From: JBEKIK01 sp963838495
Lineage (GTDB): Bacteria; Planctomycetota; Planctomycetia; Pirellulales; Thermoguttaceae
NCBI GenBank assembly: GCA_963838495.1
Contig: CAWIRC010000001.1
Coordinates: 2,418,001-2,482,000, forward strand
Length of the DNA: 64,000 nt
Direction of reading: 5' to 3'
Shown here piece by piece: positions 9,240 through 17,050 of the stretch. The translations under genes and the position numbers were made by a program. Position 1 is the first letter of the stretch. Each line of letters opens with the position of its first letter. The notes beneath the pieces are model-generated. The model searched no databases, had not been told where the DNA came from, and saw only the letters and a program-made list of their open reading frames with translations.

Positions 9240-9746
9240 CTATTCTCCCGTATCGACTTTGAACAAGGGCTGGCCGTATTCCACCGATTCGCCGTTTTCG
9301 ACCAGGACCGAGATGATTTTGCCCGAGACTTCGGCCGGGATCTGATTGAAGACCTTCATGGCCTCGACGATGCAGACCGTGGTTTCCGGGCCCACGTGAT
9401 CGCCCACCTTGACGTAAGGCGGCGAGTCCGGATCAGGGGCGGCATAAAACGTGCCGACCATCGGGCTTTTGATGACGGCCACACGGCTGTCTTGGGCCGG
9501 TTCGGCCAATGTTTCCGCGGCGGGCCGCGAAGGAGCGGCAGACGCGGGCTGAATCGCCTCGGCGCGAAAGGCCGGCATGGGCATAACCGCGCCCGGGTTG
9601 GCCGCCGTGCCTGCGCGGCGAAGTTGAATGCGGACTTCGCCCTGCTGGATGTCGATCTCCGTGAGATCGTGTTCTTTCATCAGTTCCACCAGGCGGCGGA
9701 TTTTGCGAACGTCAAAAATGTCTTGAGAAGACGCTGGTGTGGCCAC
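9240..9746 (-). CDS. accB: Biotin carboxyl carrier protein of acetyl-CoA carboxylase
   Basis: 168 aa, intact. Carries biotin between the carboxylase and transferase parts of acetyl-CoA carboxylase in the cytosol. The N-terminus (IFDVRKIRRLVELMKEHDLTEIDIQQGEVRIQL, in pieces DVRKIRRLVELM and LTEIDIQQG) is the usual AccB interaction helix. An Ala/Pro-rich linker follows at residues 50-85, then the biotinyl domain, with the acceptor lysine in CIVEAMKVFNQIPAE and the closing GQPLFKVDTGE. It follows pepQ by about 96 bp; accC follows after 322 bp that contain only repeats. An unbroken frame here contrasts with the badly frameshifted accC beside it. Confidence 0.95.
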   Translation of the reverse strand: MATPASSQDIFDVRKIRRLVELMKEHDLTEIDIQQGEVRIQLRRAGTAANPGAVMPMPAFRAEAIQPASAAPSRPAAETLAEPAQDSRVAVIKSPMVGTFYAAPDPDSPPYVKVGDHVGPETTVCIVEAMKVFNQIPAEVSGKIISVLVENGESVEYGQPLFKVDTGE

Positions 9747-9790
9747 GGCCGTCTCTCCGATCTTTTAAAGTGGTAAAATCAAATCAATCC

Positions 9791-9818
9791 AAGCCCAGGG
9801 GTTGCAACCCTTGGGCTT
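9791..9818. repeat. AAGCCCACGGGTTG-type palindrome, copy 1
   Basis: AAGCCCAGGGGTTGCAACCC then TTGGGCTT, a near-perfect hairpin between accB and pepQ. Cleaner copies lie at 33593 and 49772. Confidence 0.75.
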
Positions 9819-9842
9819 AAAGCGCATCAATTGCACGCGGAT

Positions 9843-10937
9843 TCAATTAACATCAAGCACTATTTCATCCAATTGTTTCGGCACATGAGTAAGGACCTCA
9901 TGGCCGTTGCGGGTGACTAAAATATCGTCCTCGATGCGGATTCCGCCCCAGCCGGGGATATAAATGCCCGGCTCGACGGTCATAATCATGCCGGGCCTAA
10001 GCACGGACTGGTTTTTCATGGCGAAGCGCGGAGACTCGTGGATCAATAATCCCATGCTGTGACCCAGTCCATGTCCGAAGCGGCGGCCGAAGCCGGCCTT
10101 GGCGATAACGCGGCGGGCCACCGCATCGATGTCCTGGCAGACCGCGCCCGGACGAATGGCATCGATGGCCTTGGCCTGGGCCTCCAGCACGATTTCATAT
10201 ATCGCCTCGAATTTGGGAGACATTTTGCCGGTTACCAGCGTTCGCGTCAAGTCGCTGCGATAAAGGCCTTCGCTGGCGCCCCAATCGATCAAAATGAAAT
10301 CGTCGTCGCCGACGCGGTTGTTGCCGGGCACGGCATGGCAGAGCGCGGCCCTGGGGCCGACGGCCACGATGGAGGGAAACCCCGCGGACTTGGCCCCGAA
10401 CAAACGATATTGGTATTCCAAATCGGCGGCGATTTGCTTTTCGGTCATTTCCGGCCTGAGCGAGGCCCGGATCACGCCGAAGGCCTTTTCGGCCTGCATG
10501 ACGGAAAGGCGGGTTAGGGCGATTTCGTCCTTATCCTTGATCTGCCGCAGTTTTTCCACCAATCCCGAGGTGGGCACAATGGCCAGGTGCGGCAGTTTGT
10601 CGGAAAGCTTGTCTTCCAGGCCGACGGTCATGGAATCGGCCTCGATGCCCAGCCGGCTGATTTCGGCCGAGCGCAGGACCCGCACCGCGGCCTGAAAAAT
10701 GCTGGCCGAGGGCTTGCGGATGTAAAGATCGACGCCCGGCGCCTCCTCACCCAACTGGATGGTATAGCGGGGATCGCTGATGATCGTATCACCGTCGTTG
10801 CGGACCAATAAATAGCTGTCGTCGCCTGTAAACCCGGTAAGGTAGGTTACATTCGTAAAATCGGTGACCAGCAGAGCATCGACGCCCAATTTTCGCAAGG
10901 CCGTGCGAACCTTGTCGCGCCGGGTTTCATGGTCCAT
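9843..10937 (-). CDS. pepQ: M24 family Xaa-Pro aminopeptidase
   Basis: Cytosolic metallopeptidase releasing N-terminal residues ahead of proline. Start taken at 10937 (MDHETRRDKV) because AAAGGAG lies 6 bases upstream; the frame is open to 11003 but has no better start there. That gives 364 aa. The pita-bread metal ligands are in place: two Asp in ILIDWGASEGLYRSDLTRT, His in RRFGHGLGHSMG, Glu in MTVEPGIYIP and Glu in GGIRIEDDI. The N-terminal creatinase-like domain spans residues 1-130. It is first of the pepQ-accB-accC set. Aminopeptidase P and prolidase cannot be told apart by eye. Confidence 0.9.
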   Translation of the reverse strand: MDHETRRDKVRTALRKLGVDALLVTDFTNVTYLTGFTGDDSYLLVRNDGDTIISDPRYTIQLGEEAPGVDLYIRKPSASIFQAAVRVLRSAEISRLGIEADSMTVGLEDKLSDKLPHLAIVPTSGLVEKLRQIKDKDEIALTRLSVMQAEKAFGVIRASLRPEMTEKQIAADLEYQYRLFGAKSAGFPSIVAVGPRAALCHAVPGNNRVGDDDFILIDWGASEGLYRSDLTRTLVTGKMSPKFEAIYEIVLEAQAKAIDAIRPGAVCQDIDAVARRVIAKAGFGRRFGHGLGHSMGLLIHESPRFAMKNQSVLRPGMIMTVEPGIYIPGWGGIRIEDDILVTRNGHEVLTHVPKQLDEIVLDVN

Positions 10938-11168
10938 CGCAGGCTCCTTTGTGGTCGCGGCTTTAAAAAGATGTATTGGAACAAACCGGGGGCCGGATGA
11001 CAAGAGTCTGGAAACAGGGAAAAGGGAGAGCGGTTAGTTTCTTAGGGGCATTTTTCGGGTTGGAAACGTGGCAAATTGACACCTCCCCTAACGTGGGATA
11101 GGATAGAAGTGTCCAGGATATGACATATAAAAGTTGATAAAATCAATTTATTCAAGGAGTAAATCAAG

Positions 11169-11552
11169 ATGGGTTTGGTAAATGCTAAAATAGCGTTGCT
11201 TAATCCTAGAAAACCCGATCTTGCGCCTGTTGAAGTGGCAAACGCGCTTGCAGACTCGGGTTCAGTGCACTTATGCATTCCTGAACATGTAAAAATTCAA
11301 TTGGAATTGGAAGAAATCGAAAACAAGGAAGTTACATTGGCCGATGGAACGCGAAAGTTGGTTCCTTATGTGGGACCCATTGAAATCCATTTCAAAAACC
11401 GCATAGGTTTTGCCGGCGCCTTAGTCATGGGCGACCAGGTCTTGCTTGGCGCAATTCCGATGGAAGACATGGATTTGCTCATTACTCCCAAGACGAGGGT
11501 ATTGGATGTTAATCCGGATAGCCCGAATATCGCCACGTCAATAGCAAAATAA
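11169..11552 (+). CDS. Clan AA retropepsin-like aspartic protease
   Basis: 127 aa with a good ribosome site (AAGGAG 9 bases upstream). The motif ALADSGSVHLCIPE corresponds to the active-site D-[TS]-G of single-domain retropepsin-like bacterial proteases. It is followed by the alternating strands EVTLADGTRKLVPY and GFAGALVMGDQVLLGAIPMEDMDL, the latter matching the GA..L...+..+ segment of the fold. Such proteins work as homodimers. Here the triad is DSG and not the commoner DTG, which pepsin-like enzymes also tolerate. The gene is shortly upstream of larB on the same strand, but no functional link is known to me. Substrate unknown. Confidence 0.7.
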   Translation: MGLVNAKIALLNPRKPDLAPVEVANALADSGSVHLCIPEHVKIQLELEEIENKEVTLADGTRKLVPYVGPIEIHFKNRIGFAGALVMGDQVLLGAIPMEDMDLLITPKTRVLDVNPDSPNIATSIAK

Positions 11553-11586
11553 TGTCCCAACTCGGCAAGGCGATTAAAAGCCGAAA

Positions 11587-12391
11587 ATGAATCAACACGA
11601 ACTTTCGAAAATAGCCAAACTGCTTTTGGCCGGGGAAATTTCCTTGGAGCAGTTCCTGCATCAGGCGGCCGGCATTGCTCCGCTGGGCGAGGCCCAAGTC
11701 GATCTGGACCGTGCGCGGCGTTGCGGATTTCCGGAGGTGGTTTTCGCCGAGGGCAAGAGCGTGGAGGCGATGGAGAAGATATTTCGATCGCTTTTGACGC
11801 ATGGTTCGGACGTGTTCGCCACACGGATGACGGCCGACCAGGCGGCGGAGCTTCAAGAAAAATTTCCCGCCGCCCGGTATAACGCCATCGGGCGGACGTT
11901 TTGCATTCAAAATGACGCGAGTAAAAACAGCAATAATACCGACGGCACACGGAGCGTGCCTGCTGCGATGGGGCGGGTGACGATAGTCACGGCCGGGACC
12001 AGCGACCTGCCCGTGGCCGAGGAGGCCCGGGAAACGGCCCTGTGGACCGGGGCCTCGGTGCGAGTTGATATCCGACGTGGGCGTGGCCGGCCCGCACCGC
12101 CTGGCGGCCAACCTGGACCAGTTGCAGGACGCCGACGCCGTGGTGGTGGTGGCGGGCATGGAAGGGGCACTGCCCAGCGTGGTGGGCGGTTATGTGGCAT
12201 GTCCGGTGATCGCCGTGCCCACCAGCGTCGGGTACGGGGCCAGTTTCGGAGGCATCGCCGCTTTGCTGGGTATGCTTAACAGTTGCGCCGCCAATGTGAC
12301 GGTGGTGAACATCGACGCCGGTTTCAAGGCCGGTTACGTGGCCGGACTGATCGCCAAAAACGCCGCCGCGGCCAGGGCAAAAGGTGTGTAG
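11587..12391 (+). CDS. larB: Nickel-pincer cofactor biosynthesis protein LarB (one frameshift)
   Basis: LarB carboxylates and hydrolyses nicotinic acid adenine dinucleotide, the first step to the nickel-pincer cofactor of lactate racemase-type enzymes. The family blocks are clear: DLDRARRCGFPEVVFAEGKS, VTIVTAGTSDLPVAEEA, then after a shift LISDVGVAGPHRLAANL, VVVAGMEGALPSVVGG, VIAVPTSVGYGASFGGIAALLGML and VNIDAGFKAGYVA. One extra G near 12070 breaks the frame. At 11941-11966 a palindromic repeat lies in frame, adding the odd segment DASKNSNNTDGTRSVPAA before the conserved VTIVTAG block. LarC and LarE are not in the window. Confidence 0.9.
11941..11966. repeat. Palindromic repeat inside larB
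   Basis: GGCACACGGAGCGTGCC hairpin (one G-T pair) embedded in frame in the larB coding sequence, coding for part of a segment absent from LarB proteins I can recall. Confidence 0.5.
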
Positions 12392-12418
12392 CGCCGATTC
12401 TTGAACTAAGGCCCATGA

Positions 12419-12446
12419 TTCCGGGCCGACACGGCCCGGCTCCGAC
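12419..12446. repeat. CGGGCCG-ACA-CGGCCCG palindrome, copy 1
   Basis: Perfect CGGGCCG/CGGCCCG arms followed by GCTC, downstream of larB. A second copy is at 32442 before moxR. Confidence 0.75.
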
Positions 12447-12465
12447 GTAAAAAACTACAAACGAA

Positions 12466-12494
12466 ACCCCCGCTGTGTTCACCGGGGGCTAAAT
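12466..12494. repeat. GGGGGCTAAAT-type palindrome, copy 2
   Basis: ACCCCCGCTG-TGTT-CACCGGGGGC hairpin then TAAAT, between two convergent genes (larB and the Tyr-rich protein). Its position would suit a transcription terminator, but it lacks a U-tract. Confidence 0.75.
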
Positions 12495-12542
12495 TTTCTC
12501 GCATGCAATCATTAGTCACAGTTTTTTCGCATCTAAAGTGCG

Positions 12543-12905
12543 TCAATAACCGAAACCAAACTGCACGCGCGGGCCGGAGTAATAAAAATCGTAGGGATAG
12601 TAGCCGGTGTATCCGTAGGTCCGACCCGGGTAATACGAATAATAGGGATTGGAATAGTAGTATGGAGAGTAGTAATAGGCGCGGTACCTGGGCCAATACC
12701 GGTAGCCGTACCAGCCTCTCCAACCTGGGGCTCCATAATAAAACCGGGCAACCGGCGTGACAGTCGCCTGACCCGTTGCATTAGACAAGTAGGCGGCGGT
12801 AGTTGCCGTCGCGTTCTGCGATTGTGCGCCGCCATTGGCAAGGGCGGGAACGGAGCCGATAAACAAGAGCCCAATTATCATCAGCGACAATAATAGGGAT
12901 CGCAT
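12543..12905 (-). CDS. Small secreted Tyr-rich protein of unknown function
   Basis: 120 aa with a strong ribosome site (AGGAGG 6 bases before the ATG). A signal peptide (SLLLSLMIIGLLFIGSVPALANGG) is followed by a low-complexity Ala/Thr segment and then a C-terminal half dominated by Tyr and Gly (YYYSPYYYSNPYYSYYPG). No known domain. Tyr/Gly-rich tails of this sort occur in surface and matrix proteins, but nothing here fixes a role. It is monocistronic, convergent with larB and preceded by a long AT-rich gap. Confidence 0.7.
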   Translation of the reverse strand: MRSLLLSLMIIGLLFIGSVPALANGGAQSQNATATTAAYLSNATGQATVTPVARFYYGAPGWRGWYGYRYWPRYRAYYYSPYYYSNPYYSYYPGRTYGYTGYYPYDFYYSGPRVQFGFGY

Positions 12906-13625
12906 ATCAATCCTCCTTTCACGCGGTTATTTGCCGCGAAAAGACGTAAATATTTCTAAAACAGGTGAACAGCACAGTCTTTGTCAAAGTTGCTGTAACG
13001 ACGCGATTCTTGTGCGATAAATTCCAGGCCGAAAAGAATTTTTTGAACTTGTGCGCCCACGATCACTTTCCGGCTATGCACGGAGCGCATACCTATTTCA
13101 ATAAGCTTCACAGCATCAAAATAAGCCGTTAGCTGCCCTTCAGATGAATCCTATACAATCCGGAGCATCGGTCAAGCACAGGTTGGCGTGCTGTAAAAGC
13201 GGCCATTTTTATAATTTTTTTTATCAACAAACTGATGTAGAAAAGTTATGTTTAATAAATGTAACCCTCCAAAGCTCTTGCCGGTTGCCGGGCGTTCGGT
13301 TATCGGGGGAAATATCGAAATAAATAAATACAATTTATATGTGTCAAATTCGAATTCCCGGGCGTGATTGCCATTAATGCTTGTCTTTTACGGGCGCGGC
13401 GCATAAAGTTTCAGTAGACTGTAGACTGTTAAACACGCAAATCGCAAGACAAGAAGAAATCGCGACGCCGCCTTTGCCCGAACCCTCTGCCGATCAGTGC
13501 GACCATGTTTCGCATTGTGCCCGCTGGGGCTCGGTGAAGGGATTTAGAAGATGCGATTCTTATTACTTTTCGTTAAAATATCCCAGTTAATTGTGGGAAA
13601 ATGAATTTATGCGAGAGTAGCTCAA
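12906..13625. other. 720-bp gap without a convincing gene
   Basis: AT-rich in its middle (13190-13360). It holds a degenerate ACCATG-type palindrome at 13499. Both the Tyr-rich protein gene and the receiver gene fire outwards from it, so promoters for both probably lie here, but I find no box pair I would defend. The short frame at 13381-13590 has no codon bias or motif. Confidence 0.5.
13499..13522. repeat. ACCATGC-type palindrome, degenerate copy 2
   Basis: CGACCATGTTTCGCATTGTG then CCCG, a diverged member of the family at 3058, 38665 and 63363. Confidence 0.5.
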
Positions 13626-14024
13626 ATGGAAACCCAAAAGGCCAACATTCTTGTCGTCGATGACAACAAATACATATGTATACACCTCGTGGAATTGTTG
13701 TCGGTAAAAAAGGACTGGCAAGTGGATATAGCCTGGAAAGGGACGATGGCCCTGGAATTGGTTAAGAAGAAGGCCTACGACGCCGTGGTGCTGGATTATA
13801 AGATGCCGGGCATGGACGGGGCGGAGCTTTGCCGGAAGATCAAAGAGATGCAGCCCGGCGTTCGGGCGGTGTTCCTGACCGCATACCCGCAAATCGACAC
13901 CGTGTTCCCCGCCATAGACGCGGGGGCCGATAGAGTTCTCTCCAAGCAGGGCGATCCGGCCGAGCTGATCGGCGTGTTGGAAGAGCAATTGGCGGACCTC
14001 GAGTTTCACCAACATCATTCTTGA
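13626..14024 (+). CDS. Single-domain response regulator (receiver only)
   Basis: 132 aa, one CheY-like domain with no output module. The acidic pair is D12-D13, the phosphoacceptor D57 in AVVLDYKMPGMDG, the switch Thr in VFLTAYPQ and the conserved Lys in DRVLSKQGDP. The start ATG is taken for its position just before the beta-1 strand ANILVVDD. No histidine kinase is adjacent; the partner is elsewhere. It is convergent with the HEAT-protein gene. Stand-alone receivers usually act in phosphorelays or by protein contact. Confidence 0.9.
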   Translation: METQKANILVVDDNKYICIHLVELLSVKKDWQVDIAWKGTMALELVKKKAYDAVVLDYKMPGMDGAELCRKIKEMQPGVRAVFLTAYPQIDTVFPAIDAGADRVLSKQGDPAELIGVLEEQLADLEFHQHHS

Positions 14025-14105
14025 TGTTGAGCGGCCTTGGGTTATAACTGGGTCACTAAAGTGACCGGCTTTTAAAGTGACCAATCCGTAAAGTGGCCAG
14101 CCCTG

Positions 14106-15797
14106 TTATCGGGTTTTGCCCGCTGGACCTGCACTGATGGATCGCAAGGCCTTGGCGGCGGCATCGCGAACGGCTGGGGAATCGTCTTCCTTGGCGGCCT
14201 TTTGCAAGGCGGGTATCGCCTGGCCGGCCATGGGCCCCAATTCGCCCAGGGCCTCGGCGGCCGCCTTGCGGATTTCGGGCAAGGAATCGGAAAGCCCGGG
14301 CACGAGCAATCCCGGAACGAGTGCGGGAAGGGATTTTGCAGCCTGTGCCGGGTTAGGTTGAAGGTGCATGAAGGCCCAAGCCGCGACAACAGACAAAGAT
14401 TTGTCAGTGCCGTTCATGGCTTTAAGCAGCAAGGGTTGCGCGGCGGCGGCCTTGGGTCCGATTTTGCCCAAGGCATAAATGATCGCGTGGGCATTGGGGC
14501 ATTTTTCCTTTTGCAGCGCCGCTATCAGAGCGGGCACGGTGCTGGCGGCGTCAGGGCCGATCTTGGCCAGGGCAAGCACGGCTTCGGTGGAAACATTGAA
14601 GTCTTCATCGGCGACCAGCGCGGCCAAGGCATCCGTGGCGGCGGCCGCTCCGGGCCCGATCTGGCCCAAGGTGTAAGCCGCCTGCACGCGGAGTTCTTTG
14701 TGCTGCTTCAAAATATCGACCAATTTGGGCACGGCCTGGGACCCGAGCGAGGCCAAGGCGTCCAAGGCATGTTGGATGGTTTCCGGATCGGCGTCTTTTA
14801 AGGCCTTTTCCCAGATGGGAAGGGTGATTTCGGGAGCGGGAGGCAATGCGGCCAATGCCCGGGCGGCAGCCACGCGGACAAAGGGATCCTTCTCTTTCAG
14901 GCGTTCGACAAGCTGCTCGGTGGCCTGGCGGCGGAGTTCCTTGTCTTCGGGATGAACGCGGGCCAGGGTCCAAAGGCTTACGGTGCCGAGAAATTTATCG
15001 TCGCTTTTGGCATTAGCGCGGATTTTAGCCTCGGCGTTTGCGGGGATTTTTTCCAACTCGCCCATGACGAAAGTGGCGGCGGTGCGGGCGTCTTCGTCGT
15101 CCAAGGCAGCGGCGATTTGGGGCAGGACAGGAATCGCGGCTTCGTTCAAGGCGCCCAGGGCGAGAGCGGCCTCGCGCCGGATTTCGGGGCGGGGATCCTG
15201 TAGTTTTTCGGCCAAGGCGGGGGCGGCGTCTTTTGCGGCAGGGCCGATTTCGCGGAGCACAATGATCGCCCAGTAGGCGGTTTTGTCATTCTTGAGTGCC
15301 TGGATCAAGCCGGGAACGGCGGCCTCGCCGGCCTCGGCCATGGCGTGCAAAATGCGCATCTGCACGCCCGGATCGGAGTCCTCCATTTGTTTGGTGAGCA
15401 GGGGGATCATGATTTGCGGGCCGGGGCGGATGGCAAGCAGCGCCTGGACGGCCTGCCTGCGCACGGCATCGTCGGCGTCTTTAAGGAGTGCGGCCAACTC
15501 TGGTGCGGCGGATTTGGCCGGGGCGCCGACTTCGCCCAGTGCCCGGGCCGCATCGGCGCGGACCGCCGGGGATTTGTCCGTGAGCATGCCGGACAAGGGG
15601 GCGACGGCTTCGGCGGCCTTGCCGCCTCGCGATCCTATTTCGTCGATCGCCTTGAGCCGGACGGACTCGTCGGAGGACTTCAATTTGCCCAGCAGTTCTG
15701 CAAGGGAGGAATCCGCGGCAGAAGCGGCCCGGCCGAGGAGGATCAAACAACCGGCCAGGACCAAAAACAACGCATTTTTTCGTAAGGATAAGCTCAT
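14106..15797 (-). CDS. Secreted HEAT-repeat protein
   Basis: Start taken at 15797 (MSLSLRKNALFLVLAG), because the GGAG at its upstream side is then 7 bases away; the ATG at 15803 is too close and the frame to 15902 lacks a signal peptide. A signal peptide (ALFLVLAGCLILLGRAASAAD) leads into about 14 HEAT/PBS-lyase-type repeats of 35-40 residues running to the C-terminus, with recurring blocks such as VRADAARALGEVG, IRREAALALGALN, FVRVAAARALAAL and IRKAAAEALGELG. About 563 aa. Repeats of this type bind proteins; the partner is unknown. No catalytic domain. Confidence 0.85.
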   Translation of the reverse strand: MSLSLRKNALFLVLAGCLILLGRAASAADSSLAELLGKLKSSDESVRLKAIDEIGSRGGKAAEAVAPLSGMLTDKSPAVRADAARALGEVGAPAKSAAPELAALLKDADDAVRRQAVQALLAIRPGPQIMIPLLTKQMEDSDPGVQMRILHAMAEAGEAAVPGLIQALKNDKTAYWAIIVLREIGPAAKDAAPALAEKLQDPRPEIRREAALALGALNEAAIPVLPQIAAALDDEDARTAATFVMGELEKIPANAEAKIRANAKSDDKFLGTVSLWTLARVHPEDKELRRQATEQLVERLKEKDPFVRVAAARALAALPPAPEITLPIWEKALKDADPETIQHALDALASLGSQAVPKLVDILKQHKELRVQAAYTLGQIGPGAAAATDALAALVADEDFNVSTEAVLALAKIGPDAASTVPALIAALQKEKCPNAHAIIYALGKIGPKAAAAQPLLLKAMNGTDKSLSVVAAWAFMHLQPNPAQAAKSLPALVPGLLVPGLSDSLPEIRKAAAEALGELGPMAGQAIPALQKAAKEDDSPAVRDAAAKALRSISAGPAGKTR

Positions 15798-15909
15798 TTT
15801 CATGCTCCGGTTATTAAACATTCGCTTTTGAATTGGTTGGCAGTTAGGAAAAAGGAGAGGGGGGGATTTTGTAACTCGCCGCGGCATACGTGTTTTGTCC
15901 ATGGATTTT

Positions 15910-16635
15910 TTAATCGAGCAATGTTTTGGTTACGGCATAATTCATGCTTTTTAGGAAGGACTGCGAGGCCATCCAGTCTTGCGGTGGGGCGTCCTTGATT
16001 TGCGACTTCAAGCCGGCAAACATGGTTTCGATGTTTTGCCGTGCTTTCATCTGATCCGCGTAGTCGAGCCGGCCGTAAGTGGCCTGCTTGGCCAACAATT
16101 GCTCGAGTTCGGTGCGCTGCGGGGAGAATTGATCTTGCTGGAGCAAGGCCGGCCAGCTGATCGTGCCGGTCACCGGATTCCACTGGTCGGAAGCGAGCGG
16201 TTTTGGGGCGCCGTCGCGGGCAACGCGGGCGATTTGTTCCATGGTGGGCGGAGGGCCTTCCTCGGCCTTTCGGGCCGCCCGATTCGTGGCCCGCATGTCA
16301 AAATACGTATTGGTCCATTGCTGACGGTTTTGGATTTCTTGTTTTTGGGCTTGGGTCATGTTAACGGCGGCGGCCGAGGTGGAAAGATTGTAATTCCCCT
16401 TTGCGCTGATTACGCTGGCCATGCCGTTCATGGCCGAACCGGCGACGGTGCCTCCCCCTGTTCCGCCGTAACCCGCGTACCCGCCATATCCGTTGACGAT
16501 GGAAGGGGGCGGGACTGCGGGTTGATACGGCGGAGGACTGCCGCTGGGAGCCGGGTATTGGGAAGGATAATTTTGCGCCAGTATCATGGCTGGAAATACC
16601 ACAATAATTAGCAATAAAACCCATAAACGATTCAT
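15910..16635 (-). CDS. Secreted protein of unknown function (Gly/Tyr/Pro-rich N-part)
   Basis: About 241 aa. Start set at 16635 (MNRLWVLLLIIVV) because AGGAGG is 7 bases upstream; the ATG at 16641 overlaps the spacing. A signal peptide ends near AMILAQ. Residues 25-75 are rich in Pro, Gly, Tyr and Ser (GYGGYAGYGGTGGG), followed by a charged, probably alpha-helical part (MTQAQKQEIQNRQQ, ATNRAARKAEE) and a C-terminal region with LLQQDQFSPQRTELEQLL. I know the pattern from planctomycete hypothetical proteins but can give no function. It lies 112 bp before the HEAT gene on the same strand. Confidence 0.7.
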   Translation of the reverse strand: MNRLWVLLLIIVVFPAMILAQNYPSQYPAPSGSPPPYQPAVPPPSIVNGYGGYAGYGGTGGGTVAGSAMNGMASVISAKGNYNLSTSAAAVNMTQAQKQEIQNRQQWTNTYFDMRATNRAARKAEEGPPPTMEQIARVARDGAPKPLASDQWNPVTGTISWPALLQQDQFSPQRTELEQLLAKQATYGRLDYADQMKARQNIETMFAGLKSQIKDAPPQDWMASQSFLKSMNYAVTKTLLD

Positions 16636-17050
16636 GGACATTCCTCCTATATTTTAAATTAAGCTACAAAACAAAAGAATTGAGATAAACCCAGTATAAT
16701 GGAAAACAATTTTACCATCAACAGTTCGTAGAAGCCATTTGTCAAACTCGTTTGGCAAGCTGCTTTTAACCGAGAACAACTGCCTCGACCTCGGATCGCC
16801 CATCTCGCTCGACTATTTCGACGACGTCGAAGCAGGCTGTTACGGAGGATGAACCGATCACCCCATTTTGAGGGAATCGCGAACCATTCGTGCAAGGCGT
16901 TCGGCGCCGTCGGCCTTGCAAGGAAGTCGATGTACATTGACATTTATGCGGTTAGTGCTAAAGTATTCAGTAATACATTTATGTGTCGTCAAAAAACATT
17001 TTTTTAGATGAGATCTTTCTTTTCGCCTTCTCTCACGAAAGGTTGAGTTT
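16636..17050. other. 415-bp divergent gap
   Basis: Separates the minus-strand secreted gene from the plus-strand gene at 17051. The GC-richer part at 16740-16930 has short open frames in both senses without start sites or motifs and may be an old gene remnant. The AT-rich last 100 bp probably holds the promoter of the following gene. Confidence 0.4.

Noticed and set aside
14116..15831. Long plus-strand frames opposite the HEAT gene
   Set aside because: They are antisense shadows of GC-rich codons: no ribosome sites or domain motifs, and the HEAT repeats on the minus strand are clear.
16659..16943. Small Arg-rich gene on the minus strand
   Set aside because: No ribosome site or domain, and composition typical of an out-of-frame reading of GC-rich DNA.
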